Of a stretch of 64,000 bases of DNA, positions 35,313 through 42,902 are shown piece after piece (position 1 is the first letter of the stretch; every line of letters starts with the position of its first letter). The stretch is from NCBI RefSeq assembly GCF_017168235.1, contig NZ_JABFAO010000014.1, forward strand, positions 56,625 through 120,624, written 5' to 3'. Source of the DNA: Rhodococcus sp. KRD197. GTDB taxonomy: Bacteria > Actinomycetota > Actinomycetes > Mycobacteriales > Mycobacteriaceae. Made by a program: the position numbers and the translations under genes. A model generated the notes under the pieces. It saw only the letters and a list, made by a program, of their open reading frames with translations, was not told where the DNA came from and ran no database searches.

Positions 35313-36236
35313 ATGGGGCACGGACATGGCCACGGGATAGAGCCGGGTTCACCGGCCAGCGCGTCCGGTAAGCACCTCGGGCGACTGTGGATCGCTGTCG
35401 GTCTGGGGGCGGTCACCCTGGTGACGCAGGTCGTCGTCGGCCTGTCCACCTCGTCGCTGGCGTTGCTCTCCGATTCCGCACACGTGTTCACCGACGTGTT
35501 CGGGGTGCTGATGGCGATCGTGGCGATCACACTCGCACAGCGACGATCGACCAAGGCTGCCCGCACGTTCGGGCTCTACCGAGCCGAGGTGTTCGCCGCA
35601 TTGTTCAATGCACTTCTGCTGTTCGGTGTGGCCGGTTGGATTCTCTACGAAGCCGCGCAACGCATCACGAATCCGCCCGAGGTCCCCGGCGTCCCGGTGA
35701 TGGCGGTGGCCACCCTCGGGCTCGTGATGAACCTCATCGCGTTCGTCCTGCTGCGCAGCGGCGCCAAGGACAGCCTCAATGTTCGGGGTGCGTATCTCGA
35801 GGTGATGGCGGACATGCTCGGCTCGATCGGCGTACTGGTCAGCGGACTGGTCACCGTCCTGTTCGGGTGGCGGTACGCCGACCCGGTCATCGCGGTCGCC
35901 ATCGGCGTGTTCGTCCTGCCACGCGCGTTCAACCTGGGCCGTCACGCCGTACGAATTCTGCTGCAACATGCTCCGGCGGGCATTGATGTCGCCGCCGTGG
36001 AAAGGGCCCTGACCGATGTCGACGATGTCGAAGAGGTGCACGATCTGCACATATGGACACTGACGTCGGGGATGGAGGTCGCGTCGGCGCATCTGACGGT
36101 CGCCCCGGAGGCCGAGACACCGCGGGTGCTCGCTGCAGCGCAGCAGGTTCTCCGCAACGAGTTCGGTCTCGAACACGCCACTGTGCAGGTCGAACCCCGG
36201 GAAGGCGAAGGCCGGTGCCGAGAGGTCAATTGGTAG
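35313..36236 (+). CDS. CDF-family divalent cation exporter (ZitB/CzcD-like)
   Basis: 307 residues beginning with a His-rich tail ('MGHGHGHG'). Six helices. Helix 2 carries 'LLSDSAHVFTDV' (His-x3-Asp), helix 5 'YLEVMADMLGSIG' with Glu where ZitB has His, so the intramembrane site would be His, Asp, Glu, Asp. C-terminal cytoplasmic domain ends with 'GLEHATVQVEP'. Expected to export Zn2+, Cd2+ or Co2+ by proton antiport; the Glu variant leaves metal preference open. SD 'GAAGGAG' 8 nt before ATG. Confidence 0.88.
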   Translation: MGHGHGHGIEPGSPASASGKHLGRLWIAVGLGAVTLVTQVVVGLSTSSLALLSDSAHVFTDVFGVLMAIVAITLAQRRSTKAARTFGLYRAEVFAALFNALLLFGVAGWILYEAAQRITNPPEVPGVPVMAVATLGLVMNLIAFVLLRSGAKDSLNVRGAYLEVMADMLGSIGVLVSGLVTVLFGWRYADPVIAVAIGVFVLPRAFNLGRHAVRILLQHAPAGIDVAAVERALTDVDDVEEVHDLHIWTLTSGMEVASAHLTVAPEAETPRVLAAAQQVLRNEFGLEHATVQVEPREGEGRCREVNW

Positions 36237-36415
36237 GCAGGTCTCGACCCGGTGCGCGATCGGCACGCTGTGCTGTCGTCGACACGGCAGCGATGTACCG
36301 AACCGGCACCCGTCGGGTGGGGGCACAGAGTGGGTCCTCGAGTGCCGCACATCGGCCCGGTCGAGACCGTTCACCCCGAACCCGTCCACCTCGCATGTTC
36401 GCGCCCGGTGATGGA

Positions 36416-36829
36416 TCAGTCGACGGTGAGGGTATCGACGGTTCTGGTCACGGCACGGTTCGGCAGTGGCTCGGTGGCGGGGCTGCGCATGACCGCCCCG
36501 TCGGTGATCGAGAACGCACTGTTGTGGCAGGGGCACTCGATCGTGCCGTTGCGAACTCGGTTCACTGTGCACCCTCGGTGAGAACAGATAGCCGAGAAGG
36601 CCCGGAAGATACCGGGTTCCGGTTGGGTGACGACGACCTGCCGGTCGGCGAGCACGATTCCACCGCCGACAGGAACATCGTTCACCGACAAGGTGACGGG
36701 ACCGTCGGAAGCGGTGTCCTCACCGGACGGGGCTTCGCCGACGCTGCATCCGGCGGCAGTCAGGCACGCTGTAGCGCAGCTCGTAGCGAGAAAAATACGG
36801 CGCGGTAGCGCCGGGATGTCCTCGCTCAT
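36416..36829 (-). CDS. Rieske [2Fe-2S] lipoprotein
   Basis: 137 residues. N-terminal Arg-Arg followed by a hydrophobic stretch and a lipobox-like 'LTAAGC', consistent with a Tat-exported lipoprotein. The cluster ligands are Cys and His in 'CSHRGC' and 'CPCHNSAF'. Small Rieske lipoproteins of this type are electron carriers, sometimes linked to copper or arsenite oxidation; the partner is unknown. Convergent with the CDF gene. Confidence 0.88.
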   Translation of the reverse strand: MSEDIPALPRRIFLATSCATACLTAAGCSVGEAPSGEDTASDGPVTLSVNDVPVGGGIVLADRQVVVTQPEPGIFRAFSAICSHRGCTVNRVRNGTIECPCHNSAFSITDGAVMRSPATEPLPNRAVTRTVDTLTVD

Positions 36830-37014
36830 ACAGCAGGCTCCCCTCGGTACGCCTCGGTGAGCGAGAGGCGACGATCGCGTGTCGGTGGTTGTAGTCGACT
36901 ATGTTTCGAGCAGTTCCGGTGTCGATCACCCTCACTGTTCGAGCGGATCAGCATGATTGTCCTGTCGCGAATGTATGTGCACTGCAGGGCATTCGATTCG
37001 AACGCCGAGATATC

Positions 37015-37542
37015 TCATGCACGTTCACGATCCGGCGCTGTCGGGCACTGCGGGCAGAGGGGCAACCCTTGTGCCCTCTCGCGTGCCAGTGCCGCCCCGA
37101 TCATCAGCACCACCCCGCAGGTGATGTAGATGTCGGCGAGGTTGAATGTCGGCCACCAACCGGTGTGAAAGTAGTCCGTGACCGCACCGTCGACAAGCCG
37201 GTCCAGAACGTTGGACAGCGCGCCGGCGAGGATCAACGCCAGCGCCACCGTGGTCCACTGCTCCCCGTGCCGAGCGCTGTGCCATCCGTAGGCCGCGACC
37301 CCGGCGGTGATCGTCGCCGTGACCGACACGATCACCCATAGGGGCAGCGAATTGCCCAGACTGAAGGCCATTCCGCGGTTGAAGGCGAGCCGCAATTCGA
37401 GGATCGGTAGTGGGATCGGAGAGCCGACCAATGCTTCTTGCGCCCAGTAGTCGACGGTCAGCGCGGTAGCGACCAATGTCAGCACGAGAGTCACTGCGTA
37501 AGCACGCAGCCGCGTGGGAGACGTGGTGGGCGAGCGGTTCAC
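37015..37542 (-). CDS. lspA: prolipoprotein signal peptidase II (second copy)
   Basis: 175 residues, four helices, catalytic Asp residues in 'NVLDRLVDG' and 'FNLADIY'. The C-terminus ends with a Cys-containing tail ('PLCPQCPTA'). It lies upstream of the Rieske lipoprotein gene in the same direction (185 nt gap) and faces the lnt fragment across operator O7. Probably matures metal-induced lipoproteins. Confidence 0.9.
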   Translation of the reverse strand: MNRSPTTSPTRLRAYAVTLVLTLVATALTVDYWAQEALVGSPIPLPILELRLAFNRGMAFSLGNSLPLWVIVSVTATITAGVAAYGWHSARHGEQWTTVALALILAGALSNVLDRLVDGAVTDYFHTGWWPTFNLADIYITCGVVLMIGAALARERAQGLPLCPQCPTAPDRERA

Positions 37543-37633
37543 GGATCCTCGTTCTCGGGTGTGTATCTCGGACAGGTGCTGGGTGTCGACGGAAGGGGAT
37601 CGGTCACCGCCGCAGAGTTGCCATCACATAAAA

Positions 37634-37650
37634 TACTATGCACCATAGTA
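37634..37650. promoter_or_regulatory. BlaI-type operator O7 (lspA / lnt divergent promoter)
   Basis: TACTATG-CAC-CATAGTA, perfect 7-bp arms, 92 nt before lspA and about 52 nt before the lnt fragment start. Could control both directions. Confidence 0.8.
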
Positions 37651-37701
37651 GTTGATGAACGGCAGAGGCTCCTCCGGTACCGGCTGCACGCGCGTGCCGT
37701 C

Positions 37702-38280
37702 ATGAGATCGGCTCCCGGCATCGAGCCCGGGCCTCGACCTCTCGTCTACGACCCGAGCCGGGCGCGGTGGGTGACCGGCAGCAACGGAGTCCGCGCGTGG
37801 ATCCGGCTCCTCGCCGCCGCCTCATCCGGGCTGATGTTGTATGCCACATTCCCGCCCATCGATCTGTGGTTTCTCGCTCCGGTAGCACTTGCAATGCTGC
37901 TGTTGGCTGTGCGCGGGCGAGGGGCGCGTGCGGGGGCCGGCTACGGCTTCGTCGCCGGCTCGGCGTTCTTCGTGCCTCTGCTGCCGTGGGTGGGGGAGTA
38001 CGTCGGATCGGTGCCGTGGCTGGCGCTGTCCGTCGTTCAAGCACTCTTCGTGGCACTGTTCGGTGCGGTAGCGGATCGGATGTCCCGACTGCCGTGGGCG
38101 CCGGTCTGGGTGGCGAGCGCCTGGGTGGCGATGGAAGCGGCACGATCTCGGGTCCCGTTCGGCGGCTTCCCTTGGGGCCGCATCGCATTCGGTCAATCCG
38201 ACGGGCCGCTGCTGCCTCTGGCTGCGGTGATCGGCGCGCCGGGGTTGTCGTTCGTCGTGGTGCTGATCGGGTCCGCTCTG
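37702..38280 (+). pseudogene. lnt: apolipoprotein N-acyltransferase, truncated at the 3' side
   Basis: From ATG 37702 the frame reads like the N-terminal membrane part of Lnt: 'LATFPPIDLWFLAPVALAML'-type helix ('ATFPPIDLWFLAPVAL'), 'VPFGGFPWGRIAFGQSDGPL' and 'GAPGLSFVVVLIGSAL'. At about 38275-38285 similarity stops, and the open frame continues only as antisense of the neighbouring gene. The nitrilase-like catalytic domain (Glu-Lys-Cys) is missing, so it cannot acylate lipoproteins. Confidence 0.78.
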
Positions 38281-38284
38281 CGGC

Positions 38285-38685
38285 GGAGTGGCCTGGAATG
38301 CGGGCGGTGCCTCGGTCGGAGCGGCCTGCGGCGCGGGCGTCTGCGGTGCGGGGGTCTCCTCGTAGTAGGTGGTTTGGTACGAGGACTGCTGGTTGCCGGA
38401 CCGGTAGTCGTCGTAGCTGCGCCACTCGGTCTCCTGCACGCGAGGCGAGGCCTGGTAGCCGGGCAAGAACTGGCGTTCCTGGGTCGGTGCGGGCGGCGGT
38501 GCGACGGGGGTGGTGTCGGTGGTTCCGGACTGTGCTGTGTCGGGGGCGGTCACGAAGTCCTGCGGGGCGGCCTGCGCTGTTGCCGAGCCCCACGCCATGG
38601 CGAGGACGATCGGGACTGCGGTGACGACGGCGGCGCGTTCCCTACGCCTGCGGTGTCGCCCGCCGATTCCTTGCTGAGGAGACAT
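38285..38685 (-). pseudogene. secreted Pro/Gln-rich protein, truncated
   Basis: ATG 38685 starts a basic N-terminus and a signal peptide ('VVTAVPIVLAMAWGSATAQA') followed by a Pro-, Gln- and Thr-rich segment ('PPPAPTQERQFLPGYQ', 'TYYEETPAPQTPAPQ'). The sense frame runs directly into the lnt fragment coming from the other side, so both genes are cut at one junction. Family not recognised; similar N-termini occur in exported plasmid proteins. Confidence 0.55.
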
Positions 38686-38894
38686 CTGGGGTGTGCCTTT
38701 CGTAAGCCACTGTCATGCAGCGGTTTTGGGCGGGTGTGAAGAGGAGTGGTTGATGGTGGAACCACCACCGGCCGCGCTGGGAAACCGACCGAAAACGAGG
38801 GTCAGCCTTCGGGTGATCCCTCAGCGCAGACGACGGACGTTGCCTTGGAACGTGGGGCCAATGCGCGTCCGTTGCGCACCGGCCCCACGAACTG

Positions 38895-38945
38895 TCAGCC
38901 CAGGAGGCTGAGCCAGAACCAGAGCTGGTTGAAGATCCAAGGCAT
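38895..38945 (-). CDS. possible 16-residue hydrophobic peptide
   Basis: ATG 38945 to TGA 38895 with AAAGGA about 9 nt upstream. The peptide is Trp/Leu/Phe-rich ('MPWIFNQLWFWLSLLG'). It is upstream of, and in the same direction as, the truncated secreted protein gene. May be a leader or membrane peptide, or chance. Confidence 0.25.
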   Translation of the reverse strand: MPWIFNQLWFWLSLLG

Positions 38946-39157
38946 CGGTCGTATTCCTTTCTGTCAAAGGCGGTGTGTGAATTGCGACAGATATCCCGGC
39001 GGGGGTCGCGCGGCTCGGAACACGATGAGGAAGCGTCACCGTGCGACCCTCACGCCGGTCCATCCAGCTGAGCTACAGGGCCCTGGAGGACCTCTGCAAC
39101 TCGCGACCGAAGGTCATGGGGGTGGCCTTCGGTCGAGCTTCGGGAGGGACGAGCGGG

Positions 39158-39409
39158 TCAGGCTACGTCGCTGAATTGACCACTTTGGCAGAGCAAGTGA
39201 CTGGGCTCGCGGAACGTTGGGTCTGCGTCTGTCCACTCACCGAGCACTTCACCGGTGTCCTCGCACAACAGTTGATGCGTGCTGTGCGGAGCAGACGGAA
39301 GAGAGCACGCGGCCATGCCGGATACTCGGTCGTTGATTGCGGAACATTCCGCGCTGTGAACTGCGTCGGGAGCGATCTGTAACGCTCGCGGGGCGATTGA
39401 AGATTTCAT
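39158..39409 (-). CDS. hypothetical small protein
   Basis: 83 residues from ATG 39409, preceded by an excellent GGAGGA site at 5 nt. Contains a 'LLCEDTGEVLGEWTDADPTF' segment and a second Cys in 'HLLCQSGQ', giving a pair of Cys around a short hydrophilic loop. No family recognised. Flanked by gene-free sequence on both sides. Confidence 0.45.
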   Translation of the reverse strand: MKSSIAPRALQIAPDAVHSAECSAINDRVSGMAACSLPSAPHSTHQLLCEDTGEVLGEWTDADPTFREPSHLLCQSGQFSDVA

Positions 39410-39564
39410 GAACGTCCTCCGTGCCGTGCCGCACTTTCTGTAGGACGCGGTTAGGCTCGAAAGAGCCCTCACGTCCACAGGAAGCTACGGCTTGCTGCTG
39501 TGGGGGTTGCAGAAGAAGGACCCTGGGTGCGCTGTGATTGGCGTCGTGGTCGCACCTGGGGTTC

Positions 39565-39846
39565 TTATGTTTCGACAGGGCCAGCCCTGATACCTCCGGC
39601 GCTTAACGCCGTCAACGTCGAAGTGCTCTCTGGCACGAGCAGATTCGTGGTCCGGACATGCTTGTAGCCCGCGTCAGTAGCACTCGTGGGAGCGAGCGTC
39701 GCGTGCAGCATTCGGTCGGAACCGCGCTTCGGTACGTGGTCTGCAGAACCATTCGTCAGGCTCCGCGCAACATCCAGGGGCGAGTACGCAACCCGTGGGC
39801 CCGCCCGGAAGCGGGTGCTCGCAAAAGGTAGCAGACCTTCTTTCAT
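39565..39846 (-). CDS. hypothetical protein divergent from Xre regulator
   Basis: 93 residues from ATG 39846 with GGGAGG 7 nt upstream. No recognisable domain or membrane segment; Thr/Ser/Ala-rich C-terminal half. Divergently arranged with the Xre gene at 39960, so it might be its target. Could also be spurious. Confidence 0.35.
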   Translation of the reverse strand: MKEGLLPFASTRFRAGPRVAYSPLDVARSLTNGSADHVPKRGSDRMLHATLAPTSATDAGYKHVRTTNLLVPESTSTLTALSAGGIRAGPVET

Positions 39847-39959
39847 CTGTCGCCTCCCTTCCCCTCGGTTTACGGGTATAACTTGCACGCTCCGGGCGTA
39901 AGTATGGCACGTAACCTATGGTCGGTCAACGGGTCGGACGCGATTCTGGGGGGTGGAAG

Positions 39960-40451
39960 ATGGTTGATGAACAGTCGGATCAACCAGGAGGAATGCAGAT
40001 GCCGCCGAGTGGGGTGCGAGGTTTCAGCCCGTCGGCTCTGAACGCGGCCCTGTCGAGAAAACGCGCAGGCAACCAGGACCTCGCGGACGCCGTCGGGGTT
40101 AGCCGGCAGTCGGTAGTGGCCTGGCAGGCAGGTAAGTCGATCCCGACTGCCGTAATGCTCCATAGAGTTGCTAGATGGCTCGATGTGGCGGTGGCAGATT
40201 TGGTCCCAATCGCCGACGACAGGCTGCGAATATCGGATCTGCGGATCCGTATAGGAATGAATCAGCGGTCGGCGGCCGCCGAGTTGCAGATAGGCCACAC
40301 TGCACTAGCTGAGATCGAGCGCGGTCGCAGGCAGGTCTCCGACGAGGTGGTTGACCGTATGGTCACGGTGTATGGCGTCGAGGAGGGTGAAATTCGTGAC
40401 GCATGGGAGCGGGCGAACGCGGCGCGCAAGGCGCACATCGACTCGTTCTAG
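39960..40451 (+). CDS. Xre-family regulator with two helix-turn-helix domains
   Basis: 163 residues from ATG 39960 (GGGGTGGAAG upstream). First HTH at about 30-80 ('NQDLADAVGVSRQSVVAWQ'), second at about 90-145 ('NQRSAAAELQIGHTALAEIE'). It lies 167 nt upstream of the first replication module and in the same direction, so a role in plasmid copy or maintenance control is possible but not shown. Confidence 0.75.
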   Translation: MVDEQSDQPGGMQMPPSGVRGFSPSALNAALSRKRAGNQDLADAVGVSRQSVVAWQAGKSIPTAVMLHRVARWLDVAVADLVPIADDRLRISDLRIRIGMNQRSAAAELQIGHTALAEIERGRRQVSDEVVDRMVTVYGVEEGEIRDAWERANAARKAHIDSF

Positions 40452-40618
40452 TTTTGTGCGTAAGTATTGCTACGACTCCTGGGTAGCGGCTATCGCGACA
40501 TGCGCCCCAAATCTACGATTCTGGCGCAGCTTCGGCGCGTCGCACGGGCAGAGGTTTCTGGGTGAGGCAAACTCGGACGCGTTAGCTTGACCCCACCGCC
40601 AACGAGTAGGAGAGACAC

Positions 40619-40816
40619 GTGCCCATGCCTAGCAAGGGTGACAGGGACTCGATCCACTCTCGTGTTCCAGTCGAAGTGAAAGAGGCAATCCGCAAACGCT
40701 GTGCTGCGCGCGGAATGAAGGAAAGCCAGTATGTCGCAGACCTTCTCGCCATGGCGGTCGGGCGCCACGATCTTGTGCGTGAGCTGAATCAGGAGGTGCT
40801 GCAACAGACTGCATAG
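40619..40816 (+). CDS. small ribbon-helix-helix-like protein of replication module 1
   Basis: 65 residues from GTG 40619 (AGGAG 6 nt before; ATG 40625 is an alternative). A strand-helix-helix pattern ('IHSRVPVEVKEAIRKRC', 'MKESQYVADLLAMAVGR') fits the CopG/Arc fold. It shares the start 'MPMPSKG' and the position before rep with the protein at 51083, so it is probably a repressor of rep and copy number. Confidence 0.68.
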   Translation: MPMPSKGDRDSIHSRVPVEVKEAIRKRCAARGMKESQYVADLLAMAVGRHDLVRELNQEVLQQTA

Positions 40817-40843
40817 CTGTGGAACTTGTTCCGGTACCGCGTC

Positions 40844-40940
40844 ATCCCACTGGATGACAGGTAGCCGCTAACTGCATATCTGGCACAGCAGAGACGAAGA
40901 AAAGAAGAAGACCCCCGATCCTGGCAGACCGAGGGTGTTC
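40844..40940 (+). promoter_or_regulatory. structured leader of rep1
   Basis: Between the small repressor gene and rep1 lie two potential hairpins: CATCC-cact-GGATG (40844-40860 region) and an imperfect CCCCCGATC ... GACCGAGGG stem (about 40913-40937). The arrangement parallels the leader of rep2, suggesting attenuation or antisense control. Confidence 0.4.
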
Positions 40941-41003
40941 AGTTTCTTCTGACGTCGAGTGGGAGTTCGACGAACTGCGTGCCCCTCCGAAAGGGACTTT
41001 GTC

Positions 41004-42872
41004 GTGGAAGACAAGTCTCAGGGTACATCGCGCCCTGACGAAGATTCAAGATTTGACACCCGTGTCGCTCAGCCAACCAACTCGGCCGACCACGTGTGGC
41101 GGCGATTGTCACCGCTCATGGCCGCCCGGCGCTCCATGCGGCTGTACGACCCGGCCGTCGGCCGGTTCGACTCGTGCAGAGCGCTGACCACGAAACGGCC
41201 GAAGGTTCCGGCCGCGGTCCCGCTGTTTCTGCGTGGCCGCACGCGTCTTCTAGCGCTCGATTTCGACGCCAAGCATCTCGGTCCGCACGCTGTGAAGTCA
41301 GACGTAGCCCGTGTTCTCAACTGGCTGCACGAGTGCGGCGGCCGCGCCGTGGTCGATGTGTCGACCAGCGGCGGCCAGCACGTCCTAGTACCCCTCTCAC
41401 CAGGCGCTACAGCGACCGTCAGGGAAATTCGCCCAGTGTTGGATCTGTTGGCCGCGCGACTGCCGACCCTCGACATCGTCCCCATGACCAACGAGCGGAC
41501 CGGGTGCATCACCGTCCCCGGATCGGAGTGCCGTGAGGGTGGCCACCGGCGCCTCACCGACGACCTCGCGGTCGCCATCGACAACCTGGTCGTCGGATCG
41601 GACCCAGGCTTGCTTGCTCGGCTCACTGCCCTTCTCGGCTGCACGACACCGCACCGAACGAGTCCTGTCTCCGCAGTCGTCCAAGCATTGACCGTCTCGG
41701 AGCGGATCGTCGGGGCCGGCGCCGCAGCATGCCTCCACCCGTCTTACCGCCGGTCGCTGACACCCTCTAGTGCCGTTGTCGCGTTCGCCAGTCACGGCCG
41801 GGTCGACACAGACCGCTGGCGGTCGCGCTCGGAGGCCAGACAATCGGTGCTCGCTCACGCAGTCATGGGCGGTTTGTCCATCGCGGAGCTCGTGGAGCGA
41901 GCGGGCACCCCTGAGTGGGCGGGATTGCGAGAGGCGTACAGCGACTACCGGGACCCCGCCAAGGCCTTGATGCGCGATGCGGAGAACGCACTCAACTGGA
42001 TCGCTTCGACACTCCCCGATCCAGTCCGGCACATCGGGCACAAGTTTAAGTACACAGGGGGGCTACAGGATCCGGTCTTCGCTAACTGGCTCCAAGCCGC
42101 GAACACCTGGACCACGGCCGCCTACCAAGGCCGACGTGACCGATGGACTACCCACGCCGTGCTCCAGGCACTGGCATGGTCAGCAGCGGTTGCTGGCGAG
42201 GTCGTCGAGGGCGTGCCGGTGGTCGCGGTGGGAGGAAGATCTTTATCGATTGCTGCGGGGATGCTCCCGGAAACCACGGTGTGGTCTGTGCTCGAGCGTT
42301 TGCGAGAAACGGTGGGCTCACCGGTCCTGCTCGTTTCGCGCGGAGTAGGACAGAACGCGGATCGGTACGCGCTGGTGCCGATCAGGGATTCCAGCGCTTC
42401 TGTGGGCCGCTCAGCGCCTGGGAACGATGCACATCAGCGGTTGGAGAGCATTCACCCAGCGTGGGCTGAGATAGGTCTGCGGCAGAAGGCGGTCTACGAA
42501 GTTGTTGCGTCGACGGACGAGCCGATGACGGTGGATGCTGTGATCGAGGCTGTCAGGATGAGTCGGTCGAGCGGGTACGACGCTGTGTTGGATCTACGAG
42601 TCGCAGGCCTGCTCACCATCGAAAACCGGAAGGTAAGAGTGGGATTGGTGACTTTGGACGACATCGCGCAGCGTTGCGGAATGGAAGCCGAGGTGCGTCG
42701 TCGAGTGGTGAGGCACCGTGCTGAGCGCATCGTGTGGCGCCAGTGGTTGGTGGAGCGTGAGACAGCTCGCCTGAGCTTCGGCGATGACTCTCGAGGTCTT
42801 CTGCTCGACGAGGCGTACCTGTCGACGGTGGTGTCGGCCGGCCCGCCTGCTGTGGACGTCAGTGACTGGTAG
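41004..42872 (+). CDS. plasmid replication protein with primase-polymerase (AEP) domain, copy 1
   Basis: 622 residues from GTG 41004 (GAAAGGGAC upstream). The N-terminal domain shows archaeo-eukaryotic primase motifs: Asp86-x-Asp88 in 'LLALDFDAK', His126 in 'STSGGQHVLVPL' and Asp157 in 'PTLDIVPMTN'. The C-terminal part has winged-helix-like segments ('MTVDAVIEAVRMSRSSGYDAV') that could bind the origin. Very similar to rep2 at 51458 over the whole length. Likely the replication initiator of the plasmid. Confidence 0.8.
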   Translation: MEDKSQGTSRPDEDSRFDTRVAQPTNSADHVWRRLSPLMAARRSMRLYDPAVGRFDSCRALTTKRPKVPAAVPLFLRGRTRLLALDFDAKHLGPHAVKSDVARVLNWLHECGGRAVVDVSTSGGQHVLVPLSPGATATVREIRPVLDLLAARLPTLDIVPMTNERTGCITVPGSECREGGHRRLTDDLAVAIDNLVVGSDPGLLARLTALLGCTTPHRTSPVSAVVQALTVSERIVGAGAAACLHPSYRRSLTPSSAVVAFASHGRVDTDRWRSRSEARQSVLAHAVMGGLSIAELVERAGTPEWAGLREAYSDYRDPAKALMRDAENALNWIASTLPDPVRHIGHKFKYTGGLQDPVFANWLQAANTWTTAAYQGRRDRWTTHAVLQALAWSAAVAGEVVEGVPVVAVGGRSLSIAAGMLPETTVWSVLERLRETVGSPVLLVSRGVGQNADRYALVPIRDSSASVGRSAPGNDAHQRLESIHPAWAEIGLRQKAVYEVVASTDEPMTVDAVIEAVRMSRSSGYDAVLDLRVAGLLTIENRKVRVGLVTLDDIAQRCGMEAEVRRRVVRHRAERIVWRQWLVERETARLSFGDDSRGLLLDEAYLSTVVSAGPPAVDVSDW

Positions 42873-42902
42873 TGCCAGGCGTCCATGGTTGAGCTCCCGA
42901 CC

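Noticed and set aside
35313..36236. Glu replacing His in helix 5 of the CDF exporter as a novelty
   Set aside because: I recall similar Glu-x3-Asp variants in actinobacterial CDF proteins, so it is noted in the annotation but not raised as a finding.
36892..36901. TAGTCGACTA palindrome before the Rieske gene as an eighth BlaI operator
   Set aside because: Only a half-site resembles the motif; spacing and symmetry differ from O1-O7.
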